Of a stretch of 64,000 bases of DNA, positions 36,366 through 48,560 are shown one piece after another. The translations under genes and the position numbers were made by a program. This DNA is from Chrysomallon squamiferum (taxonomy: Eukaryota; Mollusca; Gastropoda; Neomphalida; Peltospiridae). Position 1 is the stretch's first letter; every line of letters begins with the position of its first letter. The stretch lies in contig CM022679.1 of the NCBI GenBank assembly GCA_012295275.1, positions 595,775 to 659,774 on the forward strand. The letters run 5' to 3'. The notes under the pieces were generated by a model. That model was not told the origin of the DNA. It was given only the letters and a program-made list of their open reading frames with translations, and did not search any database.

Positions 36366-36683
36366 TCAAAGGGGGCATAAAAACCATTCAGAGGTTGAGG
36401 TGTGGTATGGCCTCAAAATGGTTGGACAACACTGATCCATTAGCGATGCAGTTTTATCTGTATTCTCGCGGATGATGGGAATTCCAGAAACGACAACTCT
36501 ACTGGTGTTTGTCTGAGACTGGAACCAGTCGATGACGCAGCGTGTCATCTGTGGTGAATCCTTAATCGATCTGTTTAGATTTAATATGCAGGGCTTCCAT
36601 CGAGTTCCGACTGGCTGACATTTAACACATGTTACTTGTTTCGGCATCGAAGACCACGCTTTGGTTGCCAACTCAGAAATCAT
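36366..36683 (-). CDS. Unassigned 105-codon open frame between RhoGDI and FDXR
   Basis: Starts MISELATKAWSSMPKQVTC and ends in a stop at 36366. It has CxxC near the start and no low-complexity or repeat content, and its base composition is richer in G+C than the flanks. These are signs that it may be a real exon or UTR. It could equally be 5' UTR or promoter of FDXR read on the wrong strand. No family was recognised. Confidence 0.25.
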   Translation of the reverse strand: MISELATKAWSSMPKQVTCVKCQPVGTRWKPCILNLNRSIKDSPQMTRCVIDWFQSQTNTSRVVVSGIPIIRENTDKTASLMDQCCPTILRPYHTSTSEWFLCPL

Positions 36684-36914
36684 TTCATCGTTGTGGTAAA
36701 TGTTTACAAAATAATTGTTGCAAGGTTTTTATATATAAAAAGTTATAATTAAAAAATTATTCATTTTAAATCTTATTAAATTTAATATTACTGGTCTTAA
36801 ATCATCAATAGTTCTATTAATTCGATACTTTGTTATTCATTCGGTCACTCAAATAATTATATGCCATTCATGTAAAATGGCAGTGTTTTTGCACTTTTAA
36901 CAAATTCCTATTTA

Positions 36915-36985
36915 AATGTCAAAGGTAGGGACTCGACCTCATGTTGATAATTGTAACTCAGCGAATACAGGAATAGCTAATCCAA
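36915..36985 (-). repeat. tRNA-like short repeat remnant
   Basis: On the minus strand TTCGCTGAGTTACAA (A-box-like) is followed by GAGGTCGAGTCCC, a good B-box. Too diverged for a functional tRNA call. Confidence 0.35.
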
Positions 36986-37224
36986 AATGTTGGTTTTCAT
37001 TAACTTAGTATTATCGTATTTGTTTTTTTAGATTATTATAAAAAATAAATAAAACATAAAAATATTCAAAATAAACTCAAATAATCAGAAACAAGTGTAT
37101 AACACATTATTATTATTATTATTATATTTAATTTTTTGTCGCCTGGTACTGGAATTGAAGCATTAATTTTATTTAATAATGAACATTGATTTTTAGTTAA
37201 TTCCTTTTTCTTTCTGTTTTGCAG

Positions 37225-37247
37225 AGATCACATGAGGATAGAAAACC
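37225..37247 (+). promoter_or_regulatory. 5' UTR end of FDXR exon 1
   Basis: The start codon exon begins after an acceptor (TTTTGCAG at 37217-37224), so an upstream untranslated exon exists somewhere left of 37200; it was not located. Confidence 0.5.
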
Positions 37248-40019
37248 ATGGTGTGGTGTTCTTTGAAGAAGCAAATTTTGTGGCGTTCACTCCACAGGTT
37301 TCTGTCGTCTGCTTGTAAAGATCAGTTCAATGGTGACGTCACCCCGCATGTTGCTGTGATTGGAAGTGGCCCTGCAGGCTTCTACGCAGCACAGCAGCTT
37401 ATAAAAGTAAAGTATTCAGAGCTGAGAACAAAGAAATATTTATTTAATTCTACCTTAACATATCTTAATAATGATGATGAAGATTATAATATTTGTGCTG
37501 GGAGACTTTTTTTTTTTCTTTTTTTTTTAATAATTAAATCATGAATTTGCAGTGTAGCTGTGTATGAAATAAATCAAATAAACTTCTTTAATTTAAATAA
37601 AATTTATTTTCCAGTATCTTCAGAAGATTATATATATGTCTTACTAACATTCTATAATTATTATACATTTATCAGTGTGTAATTTTATTTAAATTGTTTT
37701 ATTTCTTAAAAGAAGAAGAAAAGATTACATGCAATTTATATGACTCTAGTTTCACTGTAGTTAATGTCTTCTGTAATTTTCACTGACCATTTTCAGTGTT
37801 TCTGACTTGTTGCTGATGAATTTCTAAAAAGACTTGTTTTTATCACAGGGTCATCCTTCAGTAAGAGTTGATATTTATGAGAAGTTGCCTGTACCCTTCG
37901 GCCTTGTACGTTATGGAGTGGCCCCAGATCACCCAGAAGTCAAGGTGAGGTAAATAAAATCTTATAATCCAGAGTATTTATTTATACTGTGTTTTGAATA
38001 AACAAAAACACTATGGCACTCATGTAAAAAGGAATCACAGACACCTGACACATGATAACACAGATATTATTCTGAAGCAGTGTAGACAAAGTTTAATACT
38101 GTGGAATGTTTGTGACTAAACCAGTGATAAATTACAAATTTAATAAGAGATAATCTTTGAATTTCAGAATGTGATGCACACATTTACACAGACGGCAAAG
38201 AATGAGAGATGCAGTTTTATGGGAAATGTTTCAGTTGGGAAGGACATAACAATAGCTGAATTACAGAAAGCTTATACAGCTGTTGTCCTGGTAAGTCTTA
38301 TTTCAGTATCCAACAAAGAACTTCATTAAAATGATAAAACACAGTGTAAATATTTCTAAACTGTCTCTCGTTGCTTTCATTTGTTGTTGGAGAACAGCCT
38401 TTGTTAATAATAATGTGTGATAATAGCAGACAGTCTGGCAGTTCATTAACACTACCTTTTTATTTTATTTTCCTTTTTTATTTTTTCTTATATAGGCTAT
38501 GATGTTAAATTTTGTACAGATAAAAAAAAATAATAATAATTCCTGAGACTCTGATGGTGTTAGATATGTCAGTGAATTGTTCACTGATGATAACAAATAA
38601 TGAGAAAGACTGGACTGTTGTTTCTACTGGTATCATTATTGTTGTGATTGTTTTTTGTTGTTATCTTAGGCCTATGGGGCAGAAGCTGACAGAAAACTGG
38701 GAATTCCGGGAGAGGTAAGCAGTATTTGTAATTCCAGGAGAGGTAAGCAAGTATTTGTAATTCCAGGACAGGTAAGCAAGTATTTGTAATTCCAGGACAG
38801 GTAAGCAAGTATTTGTAATTCCGGGAGAGGTAAGCAAGTATTTGTAATTCCAGGAGAGGTAAGCAGTATTTGTAATTCCAGGAGAGGTAAGCAGTATTTG
38901 TAATTCCAGGAGAGGTAAGTAAGTATTTGTAATTCCAGGAGAGGTAGTCAGTATTTGTAATTCCAGGAGAGGTAAGCAAGTATTTGTAATTCCAGGAGAG
39001 GTAGTCAAGTATTTGTAATTCCAGGAGAGGTAAGCAAGTATTTGTAATTCCAGGAGAGGTAAGCAAGTATTTGTAATTCCAGGAGAGGTAAGCAGTATTT
39101 GTAATTCCAGGAGAGGTAAGCAGTATTTGTAATTCCAGGAGAGGTAAGTAAGTATTTGTAATTCCAGGAGAGGTAGTCAAGTATTTGTAATTCCAGGAGA
39201 GGTAAGCAAGTATTTGTAATTCCAGGAGAGGTAGTCAAGTATTTGTAATTCCAGGAGAGGTAAGCAAGTATTTGTAATTCCAGGAGAGGTAAGCAGTATT
39301 TGTAATTCCAGGAGAGGTAAGCAAGTATTTGTAATTCCAGGAGAGGTAGTCAAGTATTTGTAATTCCAGGAGAGGTAAGCAAGTATTTGTAATTCCAGGA
39401 GAGGTAAGCAGTATTTGTAATTCCAGGACAGGTAAGCAGTATTTGTAATTCTCGGGAGAGGTAAGCAGTATTTGTAATTCCAGGAGAGGTAAGCAAGTAT
39501 TTGTAATTCCAGGAGAGGTAAGCAGTATTTGTAATTCCAGGAGAGGTAAGCAGTATTTGTAATTCCAGGAGAGGTAAGCAAGTATTTGTAATTCCAGGAG
39601 AGGTAAGCAAGTATTTGTAATTCCAGGAGAGGTAAGCAAGTATTTGTAATTTAAGCAGTATTTGTAATTCCTGGGAGAGGTAAGCAGTATTTGTAATTCC
39701 AGGAGAGGTAAGCAGTATTTGTAATTCCAGGACAGGTAAGCAGTATTTGTAATTCTGGGAGAGGTAAGCAGTATTTGTAATTCCAGGAGAGAAAAGTAAC
39801 CATTTCCTGATTTAAATTTATTTGTGTTCTCTTGGTTTGATTCTCACAGTGCTAAACTGAAATGTTCATTGATCTGTCACACACAAACTTTCAAAGCACT
39901 AAATGTGCAGCAATAATAAGAAGTTTCAGCACTTACATCATATATCTGTTTACATAAACACACACACAGATATCTTTACACATACAGACACATATGCACA
40001 CATAGAAACACACAAAATA

Positions 40020-40111
<92 letters not shown>

Positions 40112-43100
40112 ATATGTATATACTTTTATTACTGTTTTTCTCCATTTTATTTAGTTTGCAATAGAAATATTTACATAAACTACAGAGATGTTTTAAAAAA
40201 TTAATTACATATGTTATTACTAATTTATCTTTCAGGATCTGCCTAATGTACTGTCTGCTAGAAAGTTTGTTGGTTGGTACAATGGTCTTCCTCAAGATAG
40301 AAATGTAAATATTCTGTATTAATTTCACTTACCTTTTTTTTGACCTTAATAAATATGTATTGACCTGTAAATAAAAATGATGGTGGTTTATGTGGAACAC
40401 ATTGAAAACCAGTCAGTAAACATCACTTCAGTTAAACAGCCCTCAGTTATTAAATTATTATTATTATTTTATTTTTTTTAACCTAATCATCCTGATAAAT
40501 AAAAGAGAAAATTCTCAAAAAGTAATTAGATTTTTCAGAATTAAGCTTTTATTATTTTTTTTTATTTCTTTACTAGCTTGAAATTGATTTATCGTGTGAA
40601 ACTGCTGTAGTTGTTGGACATGGCAACGTTGCAATTGATGTCAGTCGTATGCTGCTTACACCAGTGGATCTGCTTATGGTTAGTTTGTTTTTATTCAAGA
40701 TTTTACACTGGTTAATTACATTTTTATATTCAGTTAATAAAAAAAAAAAAAATCCAAAACATTCTACATCTTTGATTTATTGTGAAAAAAGTTTATTTTT
40801 GTGTTCCCCTGTCCACAACTCTGATATATTTGAGGGAGAGAAAACAGAAATGAGAGAAATACAAACTTATACCCATCTACTCTGTCATTCGTTGTTTCAC
40901 AATATTTCAGTTAAAAGCATTTAAAATGACTGTTACAGAAAACTGACATATCCCAGCATGCACTGGACCAGCTAGCATCAAGCAAAGTGAAGAAAGTTTA
41001 CATGGTCGGGAGACGAGGGCCTCTTCAGGTTGCCATGACGATTAAAGAGCTTAGAGAAATGATCCATCTTCCTGGTTGTCGAACGGTAATCCGTAAAGAA
41101 GATGTGAAAGATCTCGACAGGATAGTAAATGGTATTTCACATTTTTTTACTCTTCTTCTTTATTTAAAAAAAAAAAAACACAAATTTTTTTTTCGTTTAT
41201 TTATTTTTTTATAGAAAATGGAGACAATGTACAGAGATGGGTAAAGCGCTGATATTTGTTTTCATTTTACAGTTGTTTTGTTTTTCAGTTAAGAACATCT
41301 TTAAAGCTGCATCAGTGATTGTTTAATACAAATTATGTTTGTCAGTTTTTTTTATTTTCAAGTAAATAATATATCTAGTGTAGGTCACCAGTGTTTTGTT
41401 GTAATAATGTAAAAAATAAATACTCTAATGATGTCTACTTGATTCATGAAATCTCATCTGAGCACTACTGTAAACCATTAGTTATTTTTGTGGTTTCAAC
41501 AGATTTTCATTGATATCTACCTGTCATTATATTTTCACCTACAGTTTAAAATAATCTTCAAAAAGTCATAATGTTAAAATTATTTCAGTGAGCTTTAATA
41601 GTATGAGTATAGTAAAACATCACAATATGTCTGTCAATAGGAAAAAAACTTCTTTTTTTTTTTTTTTTAATAACTTCTTGAAACTGATTACTAGATATAT
41701 ATCTTTTAATAATTAAGGCTTGAAAGTAATCTGAATATTATTTTAATGATATTGCATACTTACAAGTGTGTGTATATATGTATCTGTGTGTATGTATGTG
41801 TGTCTGTATCTGAGTGTGTGTGTGTGTGATCATTTAAAGTAGACTATAAAAATATTTTTAAAACACACAGATCTTCCTCGGCCAAGACGTCGACTTACAG
41901 AACTGTTGTACAAAACAGGCGCATCACCCACGGAGGACAACCTCAGACACTGGTCCACAGCAACACGTGAATGGCATCTGAGATTTTATCTGAGTCCCAC
42001 AGAAATAGTGTCAAACAGAGAGAGAGTAGAGAGAATGGCATCTGAGATTTTATCTGAGTCCCACAGAAATAGTGTCAAACAGAGAGAGAGTAGAGAGAAT
42101 GAGATTCCACATCAACACACTGGAGGTAAGTACTTGTAAATCTATATTTTATCTCAGTCTACAGAAATAGTGTCAAACTGAGAGAGAGTAGAGAGAATGA
42201 GTTATTTATTCTCATTTCTGAAATAAAATGTTGTCTGAATTTAAGATCAGAATTGTGTTTTAATATGGTGAGGTTTGTACTATTATAATGTAATTTCAGA
42301 ATCACTTATAAATAATAATAACAACAATGGTAAAAACAAGAAAAAAATGTTTCAAGAATATTTGCTGTTATACAGTAAATGTTAATGATAGATTAACAGA
42401 ATTTGAACTCTTAAATAATAAATGCTACTAAATATTTCATTTCAGGTTTTTAAAATTATTTTAGTATTATAATTTTTATTGTTAATGTAAATGTTGTTTT
42501 TATTGTTAGTGTTATTTTTACTGTTACAATTCAGGGTACAGATCCAGTGAACAAGAAAGCTGTCCTGACAGACATGACCGAGGAGATCCAGTGTGGAATG
42601 GTACATTTTTATTATCATGTTTTATTGTCAGACATTATGTCACTACAACAAAATTAAGTATTTAAAAACAACTTTAAGCCTACTTTGTTGAAATTATTAT
42701 TTCATAATTAGATGAAAGTTAATAAAGCTAATTTAGTTTTTAAATTTGTATACAAATCAGTGACTGTATTTAAAGCAGCAGGATAAAAACCAATTTTTAA
42801 AAGTTATTTTATTGGATCTTACAGCCTTTCTGCTCTGTTTATATTTTCAAGTTTTTGGAGGAAAGTTAACAGTAATAAATTGAAATGATGTAGAAACTTT
42901 GCCAGTGATTGTTTTCCTTCTCAGTGAATTACTTACAAAGTTCCCTCATAATTTTTTCAGTTTCAATTTCTAAATAATGAACAGAAAATAATGGCATCTG
43001 TGAAAGTGTGTACTCATATTACTGGAAAAAAAACCTAGTCTCTAAGATATTAAAACACACTTTTATAATATGAAAAATATATTCAGACAGCCCTATGTAC

Positions 43101-44392
43101 ATATCTAAATATTCATACATGGAAATTTAGCATTCTAACAAAGCTACTTACCTATGTGCCAAATGTGCAAAGCTGGATTGATTTTTGTTTTTTTTTAGAT
43201 ACAGGGCATATTTAAATAAACATAGTTTTCATTAGTTATTGGCCATAATACAAGCTGCAGCAACTCCATTATTAATCTTCAAAAATTGTCTTGGTGACCT
43301 AACTTTTCTGATTAAACTCAACAATTGCCCTAATAAAAATTAAAATTCTGTCACTGTAAATAACTAGATGAGAGTTTTGTTTCAGGTACTGAGAAGTATT
43401 GGTTACAGAAGTATTCCTATTGACAACTCTGTTCCATTTGATTCTCAGAAAGGAGTCATTCCAAATGACAAAGGTCGTGTTTTAGGAACACCAGGTAGTA
43501 CTCTAGAATTAGTATTATTTGTTTATTTATTTGTTTGTCTATTTACTTGTTTATTTATTTATTTGTCTATTTACTTGTTTGTTTATTTATTTATTTGTTT
43601 GTGTATTTACTTGTTTGTTTGTTTATTTGTGTATTCATTTGTTTGTTTGGTTATTTGTGTATTCATTTGTTAGTGTATTTACTTGTTTGTTTATTTGTGT
43701 ATTCATTCATTTGTTTGGTTATTTGTGTATTCATTTGTTTGTTTATTTATTTATTTATTTATTTGAATTAATTTATTACAGTTTCTTGTTAATATTTTGT
43801 TCATGTATTCTTTTGTTCCTTTGTTGCTTTTGTTTGCTTCTAATGTTTTATTTTTGCTGTTTGTTTATTGCCTTTTGCTAAGAACAACAGAAAGTCTGCT
43901 AATATGAAATTGAAACTTCCTGTTTCTTTACAGGTTTGTACTGTAGTGGGTGGGTGGGGCTGGGTCCAGTGGGGGTCATACTGACCACTATGACTGATGG
44001 TTTTGATAAAGGAAAATTAATTTTGAAAGACATCGAGGAAGGAAGATTGCAGAGTTCAGGAAAATATGGACGTGAGCAAGTTTTAGAAATCCTTAAAGAA
44101 AGAGGTTAGTTTTGAATTTAATTTTTCAGTACACCTTTTCAGTCACTGTTATTTTCCCTAGACTATTTCTTAGCAATGATAGAAATACATTTTGTCAAAA
44201 AACAAACACAATTACTTGGAAATATTAGAATATATTTGTTTATAAATGAATATTTCAGGAGTGCAAGTTGTGAGTTTTGCTGACTGGGAATGTATTGATG
44301 AGAAGGAATGTCAGAGAGGACAGGAACTTGGAAAACCTCGAGAAAAATTCACCAGCACTGAAGATATGTTCCAAGCTTTAAGTCAGCACTGA
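37248..44392 (+). CDS. FDXR: NADPH:adrenodoxin oxidoreductase, mitochondrial (exon 8 frame broken)
   Basis: FAD enzyme that passes electrons from NADPH to ferredoxin for steroid hydroxylation and Fe-S cluster assembly. Twelve coding exons: 37248-37406, 37849-37944, 38168-38290, 38670-38714, 40236-40304, 40577-40678, 40939-41131, 41871-42125, 42535-42600, 43386-43494, 43934-44104, 44259-44392. The first residues ([13 protein letters not shown]) fit a mitochondrial targeting peptide. Key motifs are FAD-binding [11 protein letters not shown] (39-49), [21 protein letters not shown]-binding [11 protein letters not shown] (178-188), [18 protein letters not shown] and the C-terminal [16 protein letters not shown]. 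Without the 64-bp duplication in exon 8 it encodes 485 aa, the family length; with it the frame stops in exon 10. Candidate poly(A) signals are at 44474 and 44754. Confidence 0.95.
38700..39792 (+). repeat. 38-copy tandem array of the FDXR exon 4 splice donor
   Basis: The string gtatttgtaatt occurs 38 times between 38721 and 39781, at 28- or 29-bp spacing. Nearly every unit has AATTCCAGGAGAG followed by GTAAGC or GTAAGT. The first instance, AATTCCGGGAGAG then GTAAGC, is the true end of exon 38670-38714. A few copies have gtagtc or gacag variants that would weaken the donor. Long open frames on the minus strand across this block are repeat artefacts. Confidence 0.98.
40021..40109. repeat. (TC)n microsatellite
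   Basis: About 44 uninterrupted ct dinucleotides in the FDXR intron, followed by tgtttatatg. Confidence 0.97.
41965..42203 (+). repeat. 64-bp coding duplication in FDXR exon 8 with a third partial copy in the intron
   Basis: ATGGCATCTGAGATTTTATC starts at 41971 and again at 42035, an exact 64-bp offset. A third, diverged copy (attttatctcagtctacagaaatag onwards) begins at 42146, just after the donor at 42126. 64 is not a multiple of three, so the second copy shifts the frame. Confidence 0.95.
43511..43770. repeat. TTTATTTGTTTG-type low-complexity tract
   Basis: Degenerate gtttattt/gtctattt repeats starting 15 bp after the donor of FDXR exon 10. Open frames here are repeat artefacts. Confidence 0.9.
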
Positions 44393-45235
44393 ACAGCTGA
44401 TTAATTTAGTAATTATCAAAATCAAAATGTCTTCTTATCCTTCTTTATCCGAGTGGTCAAAAACATTTTTTTAAATAAATAAATAAATTTAAAAAGAAAT
44501 ATGTTAAAAATATTTCTTTTATTAAAATTGAGGAGCAGATTTTTTTTTTTTTTAATGTTTTATATATATAAATCTTTTTTTTTCTTTTTTTCATAAATTT
44601 GTATGTTTCTTGAAAATTGGTGTTTTTTGTGTTTATAATTTACGTAGTCATTTTACTTGATACGATTTGAACATTATTTTTTTTCAACTTTTAACTCACT
44701 TTTACTCTTTTTTTTTGTAAATCAAGAGAAAAAGAAAGAAAAATATTTTTAAAAATAAAATCCACAATTTAGTTTCACAGACAAGTGTTCTTGTTTAAAT
44801 TAATTTTATTTTTTATTACATTTACAAACTTATTCTGTCTTAACTTTTAACATATGGTTCCTTCAGTCTGTCATAATAACATGCCTTGTCTAAATCTCAC
44901 TCTGTATTCATACAGGAATTTGGTGTCATGTTGTTGTTGTTTTCATTATCTGTATATTATACATTTGTAATGATAAAAAATAGTGTAGATCATGATTTGA
45001 AAAATTTACATATGGCTATAGTTGCATTATTTTCTCATCACAGATATAATCCCTAATCTCTGCAATCATTAAAACTACCTTAATCACAATGTGGAGAATG
45101 TATAATAATTTATGTCATTTTTATTTATTTACTGTTATTCTGTGTACCTGTGTCTGAGTGAAACAAAGAAAATGTATGAATTTATTAAAGGGTCTACGAA
45201 CATAATTCTTGGTTATTTTTCTGTTTCTGACAACA

Positions 45236-45280
45236 TTATTATTATTATTACAGTTATTATTATTATTATTATTATTATTA

Positions 45281-45357
<77 letters not shown>

Positions 45358-45430
45358 CATCACCAGCATTACCATTATTGTTATTATTATTATTATTATT
45401 ATTGTTGTTGTTGTTATATTATTATTATAG
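45236..45430. repeat. (TAT)n microsatellite tract
   Basis: More than 35 att/tat triplets, extended by interrupted attattg repeats. Confidence 0.97.
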
Positions 45431-46368
45431 TTATTTTTTTTATATTTTTGAACGTTGTGCTTATTACATAATTTCAGGTTAGAAATTAGTCAAATTATCC
45501 TTTGTAAAAAATAATCTTTAACCATGATAGCAAATCATAAATTATTTTTCACAGCAAGTGTCTGACCAGGTTTATGAGAATGGATAACCAAATGGGTCAT
45601 TGATTTTGTATGCTTAACATTCCTAATTATTTATTTATTTATTTATTTATTTTATTTTATTTTATTTTATTTTATTTTATTTTATTTTATTTATTTATTG
45701 GTTTGTTTGTTTGTTTATTTGTTTGTTTGTTTCAAAAGTTTTAAAACATAAAGAGACATAATAAACATTAAGCTGAGTTTTCATTTCTCAGTTAAGTTTT
45801 CAAAAGATGTTTTCAGTAAGTAGTCAATGGTTAATAATTCTGTTACAATGTGAACATAGATAAGACAATTAGTTTTATAGTCCTGTTAAAAGAGCACAAC
45901 ACTTTATAATACACACATATATTAACCTTGCACAAATGGCAGTATTTGTTATAGTTATTGTAACCATATATAGTGTAGGTTTTACATATGTAAAGAAATC
46001 GGTATATTGTTTTTATTTAAATATATGAATATGGGATGGTGAATTTAAAAAAATATATATATATATATATTATTATTATTATTATTATTATATCTAATCA
46101 CTTTATTTATTTGTTTATTTTAAAGAAATAATAAAATGAAAAAGAGGAGTGGGGAGCGTAATGTCGAACAAGTACGTATTTTTTATTACTAGGTCATCAT
46201 TGGCGGGTTATCTGATTTCGAATTTAAATACGTTCTAAAAAATAAACGTATACAATCGAAATTTTTTCGAACAGTTTTGCCTGAATTGAATTAACTGAAC
46301 TGAATTAACACTTTCACAAATATTATTAAATTTATTAAAAGCGGAAAGTATACATTTACACAGCACAA

Positions 46369-46482
46369 TTAATTAAAGAGAGAAAAATAAAAGTTTGGGA
46401 GATGACCCAGAAAATTTTCTTTCAGCTTTGTTCGTGTCACGTGGCTGTCGTCACGCTTGGTGATGTAGTCAAGAACAGAAAC
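46369..46482 (-). CDS. Possible orphan terminal exon, unknown product
   Basis: On the minus strand, a good acceptor (TTTCTGTCAGTCTCAG) opens a 37-codon frame VSVLDYITKRDDSHVTRTK to the stop TAA at 46369-46371. An AATAAA (minus strand) lies about 35 nt further on at 46331-46336. No partner exon was found up to the SUN gene, and the product is not recognised. It could be chance or a pseudogene remnant. Confidence 0.22.
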   Translation of the reverse strand, partial: VSVLDYITKRDDSHVTRTKLKENFLGHLPNFYFSLFN

Positions 46483-47228
46483 CTGAGACTGACAGAAACA
46501 TATTATTATTAGTAAACCAGTGATGTAGCTTGCACATAAATAAAGTCCCAGCAATACTAGAAAAGCAGACAACTGTTATAATTTGTGTCTGATTAACGTA
46601 TTTGTTTCAAACTTTATCAAGCGTGACCAAAGAGAAAGAAGCGTTACAGAGCCTGATTGAAAAAATAACACTATTTTAAAAACTTTAGTTCGTTGTGGCT
46701 TCTGCATCAAGCAAAACGGAGAAACCAAGGTACAGTAAATAATATTTTATTTTTCTATTGTGCATTTTTTTTGTTTTGTTTTTAAATTTCATCCAACAAT
46801 TAACCATTAACTTGAAACAGAATCATCCTTGGTTCCTTAAGATATATTGGACGTTACGAGGGGCATTCAGTTCTAGGAACTAAATAAACCGAATGATTAA
46901 TCGCCTAAACCGTTCTTAATGAAATGCTAATAATAAAATTGTAGATTATATAACCATTCCTATTTGAGAGAGGTAGCTTACATGATACAGTCTATCGAGA
47001 GCATTATTTATTTTACAATGACAAAGCCGTACAAATAACACTCGCACACAAATATATATTAACAGATAATAATAATAACAGCAACAACATTAACAAAACC
47101 TGGTGTATTACATCGAGCGGGCTGTTACATGAATGTATCTGTTACTGTAGTATAACGTACCGATAAAAATGATATCAAACAGTTTGCTTTAACCAGATAT
47201 TTTACTGCTAGTAAATACAAAAAGCGTC

Positions 47229-47230
<2 letters not shown>

Positions 47231-47312
<82 letters not shown>
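47231..47312. repeat. (GA)n microsatellite
   Basis: About 40 uninterrupted ga dinucleotides. Confidence 0.97.
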
Positions 47313-47315
<3 letters not shown>

Positions 47316-47329
47316 ATATGGGGATGTAA

Positions 47330-48560
47330 TTAGTCACCAGATGACTCACAGTCGCTGCATTTTAAGCACACAAATCTGTGTAGAGTATCTCGTGAGACCA
47401 ATAGGTTGATATAATATATATATACGTAATATATATCACGTCTATATAAGGAATAACAAACAAGACGGGGTGTCCAGTTCAAGGGCTTTAATATTAGTAA
47501 CTTTACAACATAGTAACTCTGGCGCCTCCAAGGAGGACAACTGACCAGGGTCATAAAACAAATCACAATTCTACAAAACTAAAACATCAAACCAATACAA
47601 AAACCTTGATCTTTAGAATAAAAGAAAATAATTATAAACATATATTCAACAAACATATAATCAAATACATAATATTAATATACATTTCAATAAAAGTCAG
47701 TTGCAAACATTTTAATATTAATTTCAACTGTTCATTCCCCCCTAACTGTTTCAACCATCCCATATGTTAAATGTAATCTTAAACATGCATTTAACTTCAG
47801 CATAGGTTGTGTTCTTTTTTGTAGGCCATCATTAATCTCTAGCTAACACCAGATTAATGGGTGAGTTATCATTTTTATCTGTTTCTGGCATTTGGACACA
47901 TGACATACCCTACTACTCTGTCTATAATAATTTCTACCACATATGTTAATTAACAATTACACATAAATATAAAACATAGCAATATTGTAAATAATGATGC
48001 CGGTACAATTAACCCACACGACTAGTGTCGCCACCTGAACAGAAATAATATGTTTCAGCTGTGTTTACTTTTAAATATATTTCCTTATGAAAACTAATAC
48101 GTCAAGTTATTATAAATTGTAACTACTGTTATTTAAAGTTATGCCAAGACATTTAATAAATTGTGCGCTAGCATATTCAAAATAAGTGAAAGTTCACAAA
48201 TAAAATATAATTATTGTCTTGTCTCTAATATGTAAAATCTTAATTATCCTTCTTTAATAGACATATTAAAATGAAAACAATAAACCTAAATTCATTACTG
48301 GTCTGTAATACATATGTGAAACCAAATATAAAGAAACTTGTCTTCACTAGCATTTTTTAAGGACGTGCAGTGTCCCAGGCCACAGTGCAATTTTGGAAAT
48401 TGAAAAACATGTAACGTGCTACTCAGAGCGAGTTGTTGTGAAGCACGTCACTACAGGCACGCTTTCTGACAGGCCAGCGGGTGTGTCTGTCGCAGAAAGT
48501 TCCCCCCTTAAATTCCAGGCTGCAGTCATATAGCCATACATTCTCCAGTTATAAAAAAAA
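47330..48560 (-). mobile_element. Possible decayed LTR-retrotransposon fragment
   Basis: On the minus strand two polypurine-tract-like strings occur, TTTAAGGGGGGAAC near 48500-48512 and TTAGGGGGGAATGAAC near 47731-47745. The second is followed by about 400 bp that starts TGAACAG, contains ATTAAAGCCC, and ends around TCATCTGGTGACTAATTAC, resembling the end of an LTR next to a primer-binding TGG. No coding domain remains and no second LTR was found. Weak evidence. Confidence 0.25.

Noticed and set aside
38581-39639. Open frames in all minus-strand phases ([25 protein letters not shown])
   Set aside because: Repeat artefact of the 28/29-bp array in the FDXR intron.
43368-43881. Frames rich in Phe, Leu, Val and Tyr
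   Set aside because: Translations of tttattt repeats following FDXR exon 10.
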